From: Pseudaminobacter salicylatoxidans
GTDB taxonomy: Bacteria; Pseudomonadota; Alphaproteobacteria; Rhizobiales; Rhizobiaceae
DNA length: 64,000 bases
Assembly (NCBI RefSeq): GCF_003148475.1
Contig: NZ_QGGG01000002.1
Span: 140,171 to 204,170 of the forward strand
Direction: 5' to 3'
Shown: piece after piece, positions 16,413-26,128 of the stretch
Layout: every line of letters begins with the position of its first letter
Position numbering within the stretch: position 1 is the first letter of the stretch
Notes under the pieces: generated by a model
Databases searched by the model: none
What the model saw: the letters and a program-made list of their open reading frames with translations, nothing else
What the model was told of the DNA's origin: nothing
Translations under genes and position numbers: made by a program

Positions 16413-16425
16413 CTCCCTCCGCCAT
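16413..16425 (+). repeat. Right 13-bp direct repeat of tRNA-Ser 3' end (candidate attR)
   Basis: CTCCCTCCGCCAT, identical to 15167-15179. Together the repeats delimit about 1.25 kb containing only the XRE gene. No integrase or recombinase is encoded between them. Confidence 0.45.
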
Positions 16426-16468
16426 GTCCCGACCAATTCTCTGACGCCTTCCGCCCTGCCGTTTTGAT

Positions 16469-16621
16469 TTATGGCTCCTCCGGCTCGCAGGGGTCTTGTC
16501 CCTTGAAGTCGCGAGACATGCAGCCGTATTTGTCGAACATCTTGCCGGTCGTGCTGACGGCCTTGCCCATTCCGCATCCGCCGAGCATCAGTAGCGCAAG
16601 AAAGAGTAGGGCCAGCCGCAT
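16469..16621 (-). CDS. Small (50-aa) predicted lipoprotein
   Basis: Frame from ATG 16621 to TAA 16471-16469. The product starts MRLALLFLALLMLGGCGMGK: a basic residue, a hydrophobic core and a clean lipobox LGGC, so it should be lipidated at Cys16 and anchored in a membrane. The mature part is only 35 residues, contains two more cysteines (KYGCMSRD, QDPCEPEEP) and ends acidic. The ribosome site GGCGGA lies about nine bases upstream. I recognise no family. It lies just outside the right tRNA repeat, on the opposite strand to RlpA, with a 250-bp divergent gap. Confidence 0.65.
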   Translation of the reverse strand: MRLALLFLALLMLGGCGMGKAVSTTGKMFDKYGCMSRDFKGQDPCEPEEP

Positions 16622-16873
16622 TACGTATTCCGCCTGTTTCAGTTCGATGCGGATCGCAAGCTAGCGGAAAGAGATGGTGAGATCACGTCCCAATCATCGT
16701 TGCGGATTGAAGAACAAGGGCGGCAGCCGCCCGGCGGCAAACCGGTACGTTGGTCGGGACGCGCCCGTTAAAATAGAACAAATAAAGAACGAAGTACTTT
16801 TCCGCCTTTTTCTTGTCACAATCGGTTAACGCGGCGATAATCAATTCCCTTCTAAAAGGAGGTTTGGGGCGGA

Positions 16874-18151
16874 ATGCGCGCGAATACTTCGAGCCGCATT
16901 CCAGGTTTGTATTGCGTAGCTTTTAGCCATCACCATGGGGACAATCCAGAAATGCTGATCCTGGCGCGCCGGCATGTTCGCGGCGCCTCCACCGTCGCGG
17001 TGTTTGCGTTGTCCATCGCCTTTCTGGCAGCCTGTGCCGCACCAACGCCAAAGGCGGGGAAGAAGCGGTCCAAGGAATATTTCGCGGAATCGGAATATGG
17101 CGTGAAGGCCAGCCCGCGCGTAAGCAACAAGCGCTCCAACCTGCCACGAGGCGGCGGCCGCGACCAACTCGGCCGCCCGTACAAGGTGCGCGGCAAGATG
17201 TATTACCCCAAGGAGCAGAAGGATTATGAGGTCGTTGGCCAGGCGTCCTGGTATGGCGATGCATTTCATGGTCGTTTGACCGCAAACGGCGAAATCTACG
17301 ATCAGACGCACCTGACGGCGGCGCACCCGACCATGCCGCTGCCCAGTTATGCGCGTGTAACCAACGTCGAAACCGGCAGTTCGGTGATCGTGCGCGTCAA
17401 CGATCGTGGTCCCTATTCGAATGGGCGGGTGATCGACCTGTCCAGACGCGCCGCCGAAATGCTGGACTACATGCATGGCGGCACCGCCAATGTGAAGGTC
17501 GAATATGTGGGTCGCGCGCCCCTGGATGGCCAGGACGACCAGTATCTTCTGGCATCCTACCGGCCCGGCAACCGCGCGCCCGATCCTTCCGACGGACTGC
17601 CCACAGGCGTGATGATCGCCATGAACGGCCCGATGCCGAGCGCGCGGCCGACACCCGCCTTCCCGTCGGCCGCTTCCGATGTCGTGCCCGTGCAAGCGCC
17701 TTTCGGCGAGGCGGTGGCATTCAACACCATCGTCCTGCCGGAGTTCGGCCCCATCGTACCGCCGCGGCCCGAAACCGTTCCGTTCCAATTGGCGAGCATG
17801 TCATATGCGGACGAGCGCGTGAGCAGCGCGGCAGACGCATTTGCCGCGATCGATCGCAGCCCTATGTCTGCCGCCGATATTGCGCTCTCCTGGAAACGTC
17901 TCAACCCGAATGCCGGTCCGGCCGAGCCTGCGACGGCCTATATTGCAGCAGGCACGTTCGAGACCGCCGCCAAAGCCGACAGCGTTGGGCGTTCGCTTGC
18001 CGATCTCGGGCGTGTTTCGCTGGAAAAGTCGGCCGTCGGCGGCGCGACGCTCTACACCGTGAACCTCTATCCCGACGGGCACGCCTCGCTCGACGACATG
18101 CTGCAGCATGCCTGGGCCGCCGGGGCACCGGATGCCATGACGGTGCGTTGA
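16874..18151 (+). CDS. rlpA: RlpA family lytic transglycosylase lipoprotein with SPOR domain
   Basis: Cell-wall enzyme of the septal ring, 425 aa. The lipobox FLAAC places lipidated Cys at residue 54. The double-psi beta-barrel RlpA domain covers about 117-205 (GQASWYGDAFHGRLTANGE ... VRVNDRGPYSNGRVIDLS), with the catalytic-type acid and basic residues of the family. The C-terminal 75 residues look like a SPOR domain (AGTFETAAKADSVGRSLADLG...) that would bind denuded septal glycans. The ATG at 16874 has a strong AAAAGGAGG, but gives an unusually long region before the signal peptide; the ATG at 16952 is a reasonable alternative start. Confidence 0.9.
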   Translation: MRANTSSRIPGLYCVAFSHHHGDNPEMLILARRHVRGASTVAVFALSIAFLAACAAPTPKAGKKRSKEYFAESEYGVKASPRVSNKRSNLPRGGGRDQLGRPYKVRGKMYYPKEQKDYEVVGQASWYGDAFHGRLTANGEIYDQTHLTAAHPTMPLPSYARVTNVETGSSVIVRVNDRGPYSNGRVIDLSRRAAEMLDYMHGGTANVKVEYVGRAPLDGQDDQYLLASYRPGNRAPDPSDGLPTGVMIAMNGPMPSARPTPAFPSAASDVVPVQAPFGEAVAFNTIVLPEFGPIVPPRPETVPFQLASMSYADERVSSAADAFAAIDRSPMSAADIALSWKRLNPNAGPAEPATAYIAAGTFETAAKADSVGRSLADLGRVSLEKSAVGGATLYTVNLYPDGHASLDDMLQHAWAAGAPDAMTVR

Positions 18152-18248
18152 TCCAGGGCATTCGTTGCAGGGCAAGCGACTTGATCCACCGGCGGTAAGC
18201 CTATTTTATTGAAGGGCAGGCAACCAACGAACCAACGGGCTGGGTCGC

Positions 18249-19412
18249 ATGAAATTTCTTCGGCTGTCATCCTTCCTCGCGCTGGCGATAGCTGTCGCGC
18301 TGACAATGGCTGCGCCTGCTCAGGCTCAATTGTTCGAAACCAAGGCCAAGGAAGCCTTCATGATCGATGCCGATACCGGCTCGATTCTGTTTTCCAAGAA
18401 TGCGGACGACCTTATTCCGCCGGCCTCCCTGGCCAAACTGATGACGATGGAAGTCATCTTCAACGCGATCAAGGCGGGGCGTTATACGCTCGACGACACG
18501 TTTGCCGTCAGCGAGAACGCATGGCGAAACGGCGGGGCGAAGTCGGGCGGCTCCACCATGTTCGCCGCTCTGAAATCGACCATCCGGCTGGAAGACCTCA
18601 TTCAGGGCATTGCGGTGCAGTCGGCCAATGACGGCTGTATCATCGTTGCGGAAGGGATAGCCGGAACGGAAGAGAATTTCGCGCAATTGATGACGGAACG
18701 TGCACGCGAACTGGGACTTGCGAAGTCCGTTTTCAAGAATTCCACCGGGTTGCCGGCCGACGGTCAGGTCGTCACGGCGCGCGAACTGGTGGAGCTTTCG
18801 ATGCATCTCTGGCGCGATTATCCGGAATTTTACAAATATTTCGCCGAAAAAGAGTTTACCTGGAACAAGATAACGCAGCGCAACCGCAATCCCTTGCTGG
18901 CCATGGACATCGGGGCCGATGGCCTGAAGACCGGTTACACTGAAGATTCAGGTTATGCGCTGGTGGGATCGGTCAGTCGCGACGGCCGCCGCATCTTCGC
19001 CGCGCTCAGCGGCCTGACGAGCGACCGCGAGCGTTCGGAGGAAGCACGCAAGCTGCTTGATTGGGGTATGCGCTCCTTCAGGAAGACGGAGCTGTTTGCC
19101 GATGGTGACGTGGTCGCGGATGCCGGCGTCTATGGCGGAGCAAAATCCACAGTGCCGCTGAAGGCTAGGGGACCCGTCTCCATCCTTGTGCCGATCACCA
19201 ATCGCGATCGCCTCACGGCACGCGTCGTCTATGACGGTCCCATCATGGCGCCAGTGGAAGAGGGCACCCAGATCGGCACGCTGCGCGTCATGATCGGCGA
19301 CACGCTGAGCCAGGAAACACCGCTCTATGCAGCCGCGAGCATTGGCAAGGGCACACTCCACCAGCGCGCGCTCGATGCGGTTGGCGAACTGCTCGTCGGC
19401 TGGATGCGTTGA
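18249..19412 (+). CDS. dacF: D-alanyl-D-alanine carboxypeptidase (class C/low-molecular-weight PBP, DacF-like)
   Basis: Periplasmic enzyme trimming the terminal D-Ala of peptidoglycan stem peptides. 387 aa with signal peptide (cut near AQAQ, residue 27). Peptidase S11 catalytic motifs are complete: S60-x-x-K63 (PASLAKLM), S125-A-N127 (QSANDG) and K227-T-G229 (GLKTGYTED). A C-terminal PBP5_C beta domain of about 90 residues follows, ending in a short amphipathic tail for membrane contact. It follows rlpA in the same direction, so the two form a small cell-wall cluster. Confidence 0.93.
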   Translation: MKFLRLSSFLALAIAVALTMAAPAQAQLFETKAKEAFMIDADTGSILFSKNADDLIPPASLAKLMTMEVIFNAIKAGRYTLDDTFAVSENAWRNGGAKSGGSTMFAALKSTIRLEDLIQGIAVQSANDGCIIVAEGIAGTEENFAQLMTERARELGLAKSVFKNSTGLPADGQVVTARELVELSMHLWRDYPEFYKYFAEKEFTWNKITQRNRNPLLAMDIGADGLKTGYTEDSGYALVGSVSRDGRRIFAALSGLTSDRERSEEARKLLDWGMRSFRKTELFADGDVVADAGVYGGAKSTVPLKARGPVSILVPITNRDRLTARVVYDGPIMAPVEEGTQIGTLRVMIGDTLSQETPLYAAASIGKGTLHQRALDAVGELLVGWMR

Positions 19413-19493
19413 TTTCGTAAAAGTGGACGTTTCAGACAGCGCGGCTTATGACACTCCTGCCGGCACACCCGCCGGAAACGAGGAAAACTGGAT

Positions 19494-20162
19494 TTGACGC
19501 GCGGGCTTTTCATTACGTTCGAAGGCGGCGAGGGCGCCGGGAAATCGACGCAGATCAAGCGTCTGGCCACCCGGCTGCGCGTAAAGGGCTACGGGCTTAC
19601 CGTCACCCGCGAGCCCGGAGGCTCGGCCGGAGCGGAAGCGGTGCGGCACGTCATTCTTTCTGGAGCTGCCGAACCGTTCGGACCCAGGATGGAGGCGCTG
19701 CTGTTCGCAGCCGCGCGCTCGGATCATATCGAGCAGGTGATACGCCCGGCGATCGAGCGAGGCGACATCGTGCTGTGCGACCGCTTCGTGGATTCCTGGC
19801 GTGTTTACCAGGGCGGGGCAGGGATCGATCCCGCGTTCATGGGCGCGGTCGAACGCGTCTCGGTCAACGGCCTGATGCCCGACCTTACCCTGATTTTCGA
19901 CATCGACCCGGCAGAAGGGCTGCACAGGGCAACCGCGCGCCGCGGCAATGACGTGGCTGATCGCTTCGAAAAGGAGACCCTCGCGATCCATCGGCAAAGG
20001 CGTGAAGCGTTTCTGGAGATCGCGCGCCGGGAACCCGAGCGGTGCGTGGTCATCGATGCGGCACAGGACGCGGTTACGGTCGAGAACGCGGTTACGGAGG
20101 CGGTTTTCACCGCAGTCGAGGAGCGCTTCGTAACCCCGCGAAACGAGGCGCAGGAGGCATGA
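19494..20162 (+). CDS. tmk: Thymidylate kinase
   Basis: Cytosolic kinase converting dTMP to dTDP with ATP, essential for dTTP supply. 222 aa with a TTG start at 19494 (reads [19 protein letters not shown]), P-loop G11-GEGAGKS18. The LID/DRX region is [15 protein letters not shown] near residues 92-106. Length and motifs are typical. Its TGA overlaps the holB ATG by four bases (ATGA), so the two DNA-replication genes are translationally coupled. The fixed order tmk-holB-metG-tatD-MBL is common in alphaproteobacteria. Confidence 0.95.
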   Translation: MTRGLFITFEGGEGAGKSTQIKRLATRLRVKGYGLTVTREPGGSAGAEAVRHVILSGAAEPFGPRMEALLFAAARSDHIEQVIRPAIERGDIVLCDRFVDSWRVYQGGAGIDPAFMGAVERVSVNGLMPDLTLIFDIDPAEGLHRATARRGNDVADRFEKETLAIHRQRREAFLEIARREPERCVVIDAAQDAVTVENAVTEAVFTAVEERFVTPRNEAQEA

Positions 20163-21214
20163 TGTTTGAACGCATGGCGCCGGAGCAGCACGATACGCTG
20201 GACGGCGTGCCGGAGCCTTCCGAAAATCCGCATCTGTTCGGTCATGCCGATATCGCGGATCTGATTGCCGCCGCCTACCGGACCGGCAAGCTGCCGCACG
20301 CCCTGCTCCTTGCGGGCCCGCAGGGGATCGGCAAGGCGACGCTGGCGTTTCACCTGGCCTATCACCTGCTCAGGAATCCAACGCCCGCGCAGGCACCTGA
20401 AAAACTCGCCACGCCAGATCCTTCATCCTCCCTGTTCCGGCAGATCGCCATGGGCGCGCATCCCGCGATCCTGCATCTGACCCGGCCGCAGAACGACAAG
20501 ACCAAAACATTCAAGACCGTGCTGACCGTGGACGAGGTTCGCAAGGTCAATCGGTTTCTGTCGATGACATCGCACGACGGCGGCTATCGGGTTGTGATCG
20601 TCGATCCGGCGGACGACATGAACACCAATGCCGCCAATGCGTTACTGAAGAATCTTGAGGAACCGCCTGCAAAAACGCTCTTCGTCCTCATCACCCATTC
20701 GCCGGGCGCGCTTTTGCCAACGATCCGCTCTCGCTGCCAGACGATCCGGCTGTCGCCGCTCGATCAGGACGATCTCATGCAGGCCCTTGCGTACGCGGAG
20801 TCTTCGCCGCCGGACAATGGGGAGGCGCGCCACGCATTGGCGGCGCGGGCAGGGGGCAGCGCGCGCAATGCCATCATCCTCACGCAATATGGCGGGCTGG
20901 AGATCGCCGAGGCGCTTGACGGGATTCTGGCCGCTTCACGCCTGGACGTTGCCGGCGCCTACAAGCTGGCCGACGCCGTCGCGGGCAAGGACCGGTCGAT
21001 CCAGTTCGACATTTTCAACCGCCGCGCTCTCGAACTTCTGTCCGACATGGCAAGTGCGGCGGCGCGGGCCTCGCAGCTTGAACATGCGAAAAGACTGTCG
21101 GACACTTGGCAGGACGCCTCGAAAGCTATATTCGAGACGGAAACCTATAATCTGGATCGCAAGCAACACGTTCTGACGATGATCGACCGCCTCCATGCCG
21201 TAATGCGAATGTGA
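20159..21214 (+). CDS. holB: DNA polymerase III subunit delta'
   Basis: Clamp-loader subunit, 351 aa from the ATG at 20159 that overlaps the tmk stop (ATGA); a second ATG follows immediately. An earlier in-frame start inside tmk is rejected because the overlap would be 120 bases. AAA+ features: Walker A-like [19 protein letters not shown] near residue 49, then the conserved [28 protein letters not shown] block and the [11 protein letters not shown] sensor region. Delta' here retains a GKA/T P-loop form. Works with DnaX and HolA in loading the beta clamp. Confidence 0.94.
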   Translation: MMFERMAPEQHDTLDGVPEPSENPHLFGHADIADLIAAAYRTGKLPHALLLAGPQGIGKATLAFHLAYHLLRNPTPAQAPEKLATPDPSSSLFRQIAMGAHPAILHLTRPQNDKTKTFKTVLTVDEVRKVNRFLSMTSHDGGYRVVIVDPADDMNTNAANALLKNLEEPPAKTLFVLITHSPGALLPTIRSRCQTIRLSPLDQDDLMQALAYAESSPPDNGEARHALAARAGGSARNAIILTQYGGLEIAEALDGILAASRLDVAGAYKLADAVAGKDRSIQFDIFNRRALELLSDMASAAARASQLEHAKRLSDTWQDASKAIFETETYNLDRKQHVLTMIDRLHAVMRM

Positions 21215-21300
21215 TGCTCCCCATCCGGGATGGCAAAGGCCGTCCCGATGCGTTATCTGACGCGACATCCTTCCATTTCGACATTTTTGACGGCGCTTCC

Positions 21301-22851
21301 ATGTCACGCGAAAAATTCTACATCACCACCGCCATTGCCTACCCGAACGGCAAGCCGCATATCGGTCACGCCTATGAGCTGATCGCGACCGATGCGCTGG
21401 CGCGCTTTCAGCGTCTCGACGGCAAGGACGTGTTCTTCCTGACCGGAACCGACGAGCACGGCATCAAGATGCTGCAGACCGCGCGTAAGGAAGGCATCGC
21501 AGTGCGCGACCTGGCCGACCGTAATGCGGCGGAATTCCAGCGCATGGCCGAAGCGCTGAACGCTTCCAACGACGATTTCATCCGCACCTCCCAGCCACAT
21601 CACTACGAATCCTCGCAGGCGATCTGGAAGGCGATGGCTGCAAAGGGTGACATCTACAAGGGCGGTTACGCCGGCTGGTATTCGGTGCGCGACGAAGCCT
21701 ATTACGGCGAGGAAGAAACCGAAGTTCGCGTCGACGGCGTGCGCTACGGACCGCAGGGCACCCCTGTCGAATGGGTGGAAGAGGAGAGCTATTTCTTCCG
21801 GCTTTCCGACTATCAGGACCGTCTGCTTGCCTTTTACGAGCAGCATCCCAATTTCGTGGGACCGTCCGAGCGCCGCAATGAGGTGGTCAGCTTCGTCAGG
21901 TCCGGCCTCAAGGACCTGTCGATTTCCCGTACTACCTTCGATTGGGGCATTCCCGTTCCCGACGACGAAAAGCATGTGATGTATGTGTGGGTTGATGCCT
22001 TGACCAACTACATCACCGCCGCCGGCTACCCGGACACCGGTTCCCCACGCTGGCACTATTGGCCGGCGGACGTGCATGTCATCGGCAAGGACATTACCCG
22101 GTTCCACGCCATCTACTGGCCGGCCTTCCTGATGTCGGCCGGCATCGAACTGCCCAAGCGCGTGTTCAGCCACGGCTTCGTGTTCAACCGCGGCGAGAAG
22201 ATGTCGAAGTCGGTCGGCAATGTCATCGATCCGTTCGCGCTGGTTTCGCATTACGGGCTTGATCAGGTTCGCTATTTCCTGCTGCGCGAAGTGCCGTTCG
22301 GCCAGGACGGCAACTACAGCCACGAGGCAATCGTCAACCGCACCAATGCCGACCTCGCCAACGATCTGGGCAATCTTGCCCAGCGCTCGCTGTCGATGAT
22401 CGCGAAGAATGTGGGCGGCGTGGTTCCGGCGCGGGGCGAATTTGCCGACGCCGACAGGGCCATTCTGGACCAGGCCAGCGCAGCGCTCGCGACCGCGCGC
22501 AAGGCGATGTCGGAACAGGCGATCCATCAGGCGCTGGCTGCGATCTTCGCGGTGGTGGCCGAGGCAAACCGGTATTTCGCGGGACAGGAGCCCTGGGCGC
22601 TGAAGAAGACCGATCCGGCGCGCATGGAGACTGTGCTCTACACCACGGCCGAAACGGTGCGTCGCGTGGCGTTGCTGTGCCAGCCCTACATCCCGCAGTC
22701 GGCAGCCAAGCTGCTCGACCTGCTAGCGGTGCCCGAAGACGCGCGCGGATTCGACCGGGTGGCAGATGAGCACGCGCTTGTGCCGGGTGCCGCTCTGCCT
22801 GCGCCGGAGCCTGTCTTTCCGCGCTATGTCGAACCGGCGCCGGCGGCGTGA
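21301..22851 (+). CDS. metG: Methionyl-tRNA synthetase
   Basis: Charges tRNA-Met. 516 aa from the ATG at 21301 ([26 protein letters not shown]); an earlier frame-open ATG at 21211 lacks family residues. The class I HIGH motif is PHIGH and the KMSKS loop is [10 protein letters not shown] (about residue 300). GTDEHGIKM is the usual connective motif. The protein lacks the C-terminal EMAPII-like tRNA-binding extension, as is usual for the shorter alphaproteobacterial form. The tatD gene starts seven bases after its stop. Confidence 0.96.
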   Translation: MSREKFYITTAIAYPNGKPHIGHAYELIATDALARFQRLDGKDVFFLTGTDEHGIKMLQTARKEGIAVRDLADRNAAEFQRMAEALNASNDDFIRTSQPHHYESSQAIWKAMAAKGDIYKGGYAGWYSVRDEAYYGEEETEVRVDGVRYGPQGTPVEWVEEESYFFRLSDYQDRLLAFYEQHPNFVGPSERRNEVVSFVRSGLKDLSISRTTFDWGIPVPDDEKHVMYVWVDALTNYITAAGYPDTGSPRWHYWPADVHVIGKDITRFHAIYWPAFLMSAGIELPKRVFSHGFVFNRGEKMSKSVGNVIDPFALVSHYGLDQVRYFLLREVPFGQDGNYSHEAIVNRTNADLANDLGNLAQRSLSMIAKNVGGVVPARGEFADADRAILDQASAALATARKAMSEQAIHQALAAIFAVVAEANRYFAGQEPWALKKTDPARMETVLYTTAETVRRVALLCQPYIPQSAAKLLDLLAVPEDARGFDRVADEHALVPGAALPAPEPVFPRYVEPAPAA

Positions 22852-22857
22852 GGCGAC

Positions 22858-23652
22858 ATGCTGGTCGATAGCCACTGCCATCTCGATTTCCCGGACTTCG
22901 CCGAGGAGCGCGCCGACATCGTCGCGCGCGCCCTCGCTGCCGGGGTCGAGCGCATGGTCACCATCTCGACGCGGGTGAAGCAGTTTCCGACCATTCTGGA
23001 GATCGCGGAAACCTACGATCCCGTCTACTGCTCCGTCGGCACGCATCCGCACAATGCCGGCGAGGAAGGCGACGTCACTGCCGACCAACTGGTAAAGCTG
23101 GCCGAACACCCCAAGGTAGTGGCTATCGGCGAGGCCGGCCTCGACTATTTCTATGACAAGGCACCTCGGGATGCGCAGGCGCGGAGTTTTCGCGCCCATA
23201 TCGATGCCGCGCGGCGCACCGGACTGCCGCTGGTGATCCATTCGCGCGACGCCGACGACGACATGGCCGCCATTCTGGAAGAAGAAAGCGGGAAGGGGGC
23301 CTTTCCCTTCATCCTGCACTGTTTCTCTTCGGGCCGCGCCCTCGCGGAAGCGGGTGTAAAGCTTGGCGGTTACGTTTCGTTTTCAGGCATTCTCACGTTC
23401 AAGAAGTCCGAGGAACTGCGCGAAATCGCGGCCGATCTGCCGCTCGACCGCCTTCTTGTGGAGACCGATTCACCCTACCTCGCACCGGTGCCGTTTCGAG
23501 GCAAGCGCAACGAACCGGCCTATGTCGCGCATACGGCAAAGGTGCTCGCCGAGACGCTGGGAATGAGCGGCGACGAGATTGCCCGGATCACCACCGACAA
23601 TTTCTTCCGGCTGTTCAAGAAAATGCCACGCCCAACGCCACAAGGTAGCTGA
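22858..23652 (+). CDS. tatD: TatD family metal-dependent hydrolase
   Basis: 264-aa TIM-barrel DNase/hydrolase. The metal-binding N-terminal HxH is in DSHCHLDF (residues 3-10). Family signatures AIGEAGLDYF, PLVIHSRDADDD, FILHCFSSG and LLVETDSPYLAP are all present, so the catalytic set looks complete. TatD proteins are 3'-5' exonucleases in vitro, with suggested roles in DNA repair or fragmentation; the precise role in this organism is unknown. Encoded between metG and an MBL-fold hydrolase with gaps of six and three bases, so part of one operon. Confidence 0.93.
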   Translation: MLVDSHCHLDFPDFAEERADIVARALAAGVERMVTISTRVKQFPTILEIAETYDPVYCSVGTHPHNAGEEGDVTADQLVKLAEHPKVVAIGEAGLDYFYDKAPRDAQARSFRAHIDAARRTGLPLVIHSRDADDDMAAILEEESGKGAFPFILHCFSSGRALAEAGVKLGGYVSFSGILTFKKSEELREIAADLPLDRLLVETDSPYLAPVPFRGKRNEPAYVAHTAKVLAETLGMSGDEIARITTDNFFRLFKKMPRPTPQGS

Positions 23653-23655
23653 GGC

Positions 23656-24471
23656 ATGCCGGACCTGCTTCGCCTGACAATTCTCGGCTGCGGCTCCTCT
23701 CCGGGCACGCCAAGGATTACCGGCGATTGGGGCAATTGCGACCCGTCCAATCCGAAGAATCGGCGCATGCGCGCCGCGGCCATGGTGGAGCGTGTTTCCG
23801 CCAACGGCATCACGCGCGTGGTGATCGACACCGGACCGGATTTTCGCGACCAGATGTTGATGGCGGGCGTGAAGCGGATCGATGCCGTGCTCTACACGCA
23901 TCCGCATGCCGACCACATCCACGGCATCGATGACCTGCGCGGCTATGTGCTGGAGCAGAAGCAACTCGTGGACATCCATGCTGACCAGCCGACGCTGGAC
24001 CGGCTCCATGAGGCGTTCGGATATTGCTTCAAGACGCCGGTGGGCAGTTCCTATCCGCCGATCCTGCGCGCTCACGAGATCGAGCATTCAGACCCCGTGA
24101 TCATAGAAGGAGAGGGGGGTGCCCTCACCTTCACGCCACTGCCGCAGATCCATGGCGACATCATTTCACTCGGCTTTCGTGTCGGGCCGCTCGCCTATTG
24201 CTCGGACGTCTCCCACTTCCCGCCGGCCACGGCCGAACTCATGCAGGACCTGGAATTTCTGGTGGTCGACGCCTTGCAATATCGGCCGCATCCAAGCCAC
24301 CTTTCGCTTGGCGAAGCGCTGGAATGGATCGAGCAGCTGAAGCCCAAGCGCGCGGTGCTGACGCATATGCATGTGCCGCTGGACTATGCGACCGTCGCGG
24401 CCGAAACGCCGGACCATGTGGAGCCGGCATGGGATGGAATGGTTCTGGAAATTCCTTTGGAAACAATGTGA
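23656..24471 (+). CDS. MBL-fold metallo-hydrolase (PhnP-like)
   Basis: 271-aa cytosolic metallo-beta-lactamase-fold phosphodiesterase-like protein. The metal site THPHADHIHG (HxHxDH) is near residues 79-88. The PhnP/RNase Z-type opening GCGSSPGTPRITGDWGNC and the late DALQYRPHPSHLSL and LTHMHVPLDY histidine blocks are present. PhnP hydrolyses cyclic ribose phosphates in phosphonate breakdown, but no phn genes are near. In this conserved tatD-linked position the physiological substrate is unknown. Confidence 0.9.
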   Translation: MPDLLRLTILGCGSSPGTPRITGDWGNCDPSNPKNRRMRAAAMVERVSANGITRVVIDTGPDFRDQMLMAGVKRIDAVLYTHPHADHIHGIDDLRGYVLEQKQLVDIHADQPTLDRLHEAFGYCFKTPVGSSYPPILRAHEIEHSDPVIIEGEGGALTFTPLPQIHGDIISLGFRVGPLAYCSDVSHFPPATAELMQDLEFLVVDALQYRPHPSHLSLGEALEWIEQLKPKRAVLTHMHVPLDYATVAAETPDHVEPAWDGMVLEIPLETM

Positions 24472-24490
24472 AATAGAAGGAAGCTTACAC

Positions 24491-24961
24491 ATGGCCGGAA
24501 GTATCGATCGCGTCACCGAAGCCGCTGCGGCAGCCGGGTTGGAGATCGAGATACGCCGCATGGGAGCTTCGACCCGAACCGCAGGGGAAGCTGCGGAACA
24601 ATGCGGATGCACGGCGGCCCAGATCGTGAAATCGCTGATTTTCCAGGGCGAACACAGCGGAAAGCTCTATCTGTTCCTGGTTTCCGGACCCAACCAGCTC
24701 GATCTCGGTAAGGCCGGAGCGTTGGTGTCGGAGACGCTGAAGCGAGCCGACCCGCGCCACATCCGTGACGAAACCGGCTTTGCCATAGGCGGCGTTTCGC
24801 CGATCGGCCATCTGATCGAAATCCCGGCATTCGCGGATCAGACCTTGCTGGCCTTCGGCACGGTCTGGGCGGCAGCCGGCGCGCATGACGCCGTGTTCGC
24901 GGCCGAACCAAAGGCTTTGCTTGCGGCCGCGCAAGCCAGGGTGGCCGACCTCGCGGCCTGA
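24491..24961 (+). CDS. YbaK/EbsC-type aminoacyl-tRNA deacylase
   Basis: 156-aa protein from the ATG at 24491, 19 bases after the MBL gene with AGAAGGAAG as ribosome site. The family core CTAAQIVKSLIFQGEH carries the invariant lysine, followed by GFAIGGVSPIGH and LLAFGTVWAAAGAHDAVF. YbaK/ProX-like proteins hydrolyse mischarged tRNAs (for example Cys-tRNA-Pro); the exact specificity of this subgroup is not readable from sequence. Its end is followed by a hairpin terminator, closing the tmk-to-ybaK run. Confidence 0.88.
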   Translation: MAGSIDRVTEAAAAAGLEIEIRRMGASTRTAGEAAEQCGCTAAQIVKSLIFQGEHSGKLYLFLVSGPNQLDLGKAGALVSETLKRADPRHIRDETGFAIGGVSPIGHLIEIPAFADQTLLAFGTVWAAAGAHDAVFAAEPKALLAAAQARVADLAA

Positions 24962-25014
24962 CCGGTGCCAATCATGGACTTGGCTTCAGGATCGGTGTAG
25001 TCGCCCCCATTCTA

Positions 25015-25051
25015 TCGCATAAGTTCCATAATCTATCTTATGCGACTTTTT
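25015..25051 (+). terminator. Rho-independent terminator after the ybaK-like gene
   Basis: Perfect 9-bp arms TCGCATAAG (25015-25023) and CTTATGCGA (25037-25045), a 13-base loop, then CTTTTT to 25051. It separates the tmk operon from the convergent araC-type gene. Confidence 0.75.
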
Positions 25052-25142
25052 GATGCCGATGAAGAGGCTCCACCTCAAGCCCTGCTGGCAACGAAATCCA
25101 TGAGACCGCCATGCGCGTCCGACAGACTTTCAACAGACTCGC

Positions 25143-26009
25143 TCAGCGCGCCTTCGGAAAGCTCTGACGATAACGGCGCGGCGTCATACCCTTCAGCGTC
25201 AGGAACTGGCGATTGAAGTTCGCGAGCGACGTGTAGCCCACGGCCTCGGCAATGTGTGCGATCGGCCGTGAACTGGCCGAAAGCATGGCGCAGGCCTCGC
25301 CGATCTTCAGGCGCATGATGTAGTCCGTTACCGAAAGCTGCGTATGGCGGCGGAACAGTCGATGCAGCCCGGACGGGCTGAGCGCCGCGACATCGGCAAG
25401 TTCGGCCAGAGACAAGCCCGAGGCATAATTCAGATGGATATGATCGAGTACGCGGTCGATGCGCGTGCGATCGCTGCCATCGGCCACCGGGACGCTTCTG
25501 GGGCTCGCAAGCGGTTCGGCGACGCTATCCTGTGCCAGTGCATTCAGCACTCGCATCAGGCTCACGAGTCGTTCGTCCGCCGGTTGCGTGAACAGGTCCT
25601 CTATGATCGGCCGAACATACTCGGCATGTTGTTTGGAGAACCTGAGTCCGGTGGATGCGCGTTCCACCATTGCCGATACGGGACGAAGCTCCACGAAGGT
25701 TTCGGCCATGCCGCGCACCCATTCGGGCAGAAACCACATGACGAGCGCCACATGCGGCCTTTCCGGATCGATCTTCTCTGTCGAGTTCCAGCTATGCGGC
25801 AGGTTCGGGCCGATCAGCACCAGATCGCCGTCGTCATAGCTGCCTATGTGATCGCCGATGAAGCGCTGCCCGCGCGAATTCAGCGTCAGCGTCAACTCCA
25901 GTTCGGGATGATGATGCCACTGGAACGGAATCTCGTCGTCGAGCCTGCGGTTGAGCATGGCCCAGGACGTGCCCGGTTGCGGCTGCAATTTCTCCAGAAA
26001 GGGTTTCAT
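25143..26009 (-). CDS. AraC family transcriptional regulator with N-terminal cupin
   Basis: 288-aa regulator. The N-terminal half is a cupin-like sensor (WHHHPELELTLTLNSRGQRF, then LVLIGPNLPHSWN, residues about 31-80). The C-terminal 100 residues hold the two HTH motifs of the AraC domain (LSLAELADVAALSPSGLHRLF and IAHIAEAVGYTSLANFNRQF, ending GMTPRRYRQSF). This architecture usually senses a sugar or small acid. It is divergent from the PhyH-type dioxygenase with a 119-bp shared gap and probably controls it. Repeats resembling its binding sites are listed separately. Confidence 0.93.
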   Translation of the reverse strand: MKPFLEKLQPQPGTSWAMLNRRLDDEIPFQWHHHPELELTLTLNSRGQRFIGDHIGSYDDGDLVLIGPNLPHSWNSTEKIDPERPHVALVMWFLPEWVRGMAETFVELRPVSAMVERASTGLRFSKQHAEYVRPIIEDLFTQPADERLVSLMRVLNALAQDSVAEPLASPRSVPVADGSDRTRIDRVLDHIHLNYASGLSLAELADVAALSPSGLHRLFRRHTQLSVTDYIMRLKIGEACAMLSASSRPIAHIAEAVGYTSLANFNRQFLTLKGMTPRRYRQSFPKAR

Positions 26010-26050
26010 TCTGAATTTACCACCCAGAAAACGCCAGAACAGTATCAGAA
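25994..26050. promoter_or_regulatory. Phased CCAGAA repeats, candidate AraC-type operator
   Basis: CCAGAA at 25994-25999, 26024-26029 and 26034-26039, and TCAGAA at 26045-26050. Spacings of 30, 10 and 11 bp put all copies on the same DNA face. The array overlaps the araC-type start and lies in the divergent gap to the dioxygenase gene, where AraC-family proteins bind direct repeats. Assigned by position and pattern only. Confidence 0.4.
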
Positions 26051-26128
26051 CCGGCTTTGCCAGTACAACTTCCCTGCCCTGCTCGAACTAGGATTCTCCC
26101 ATCGCATTTCGTTTGAGCGGAGGAACCC

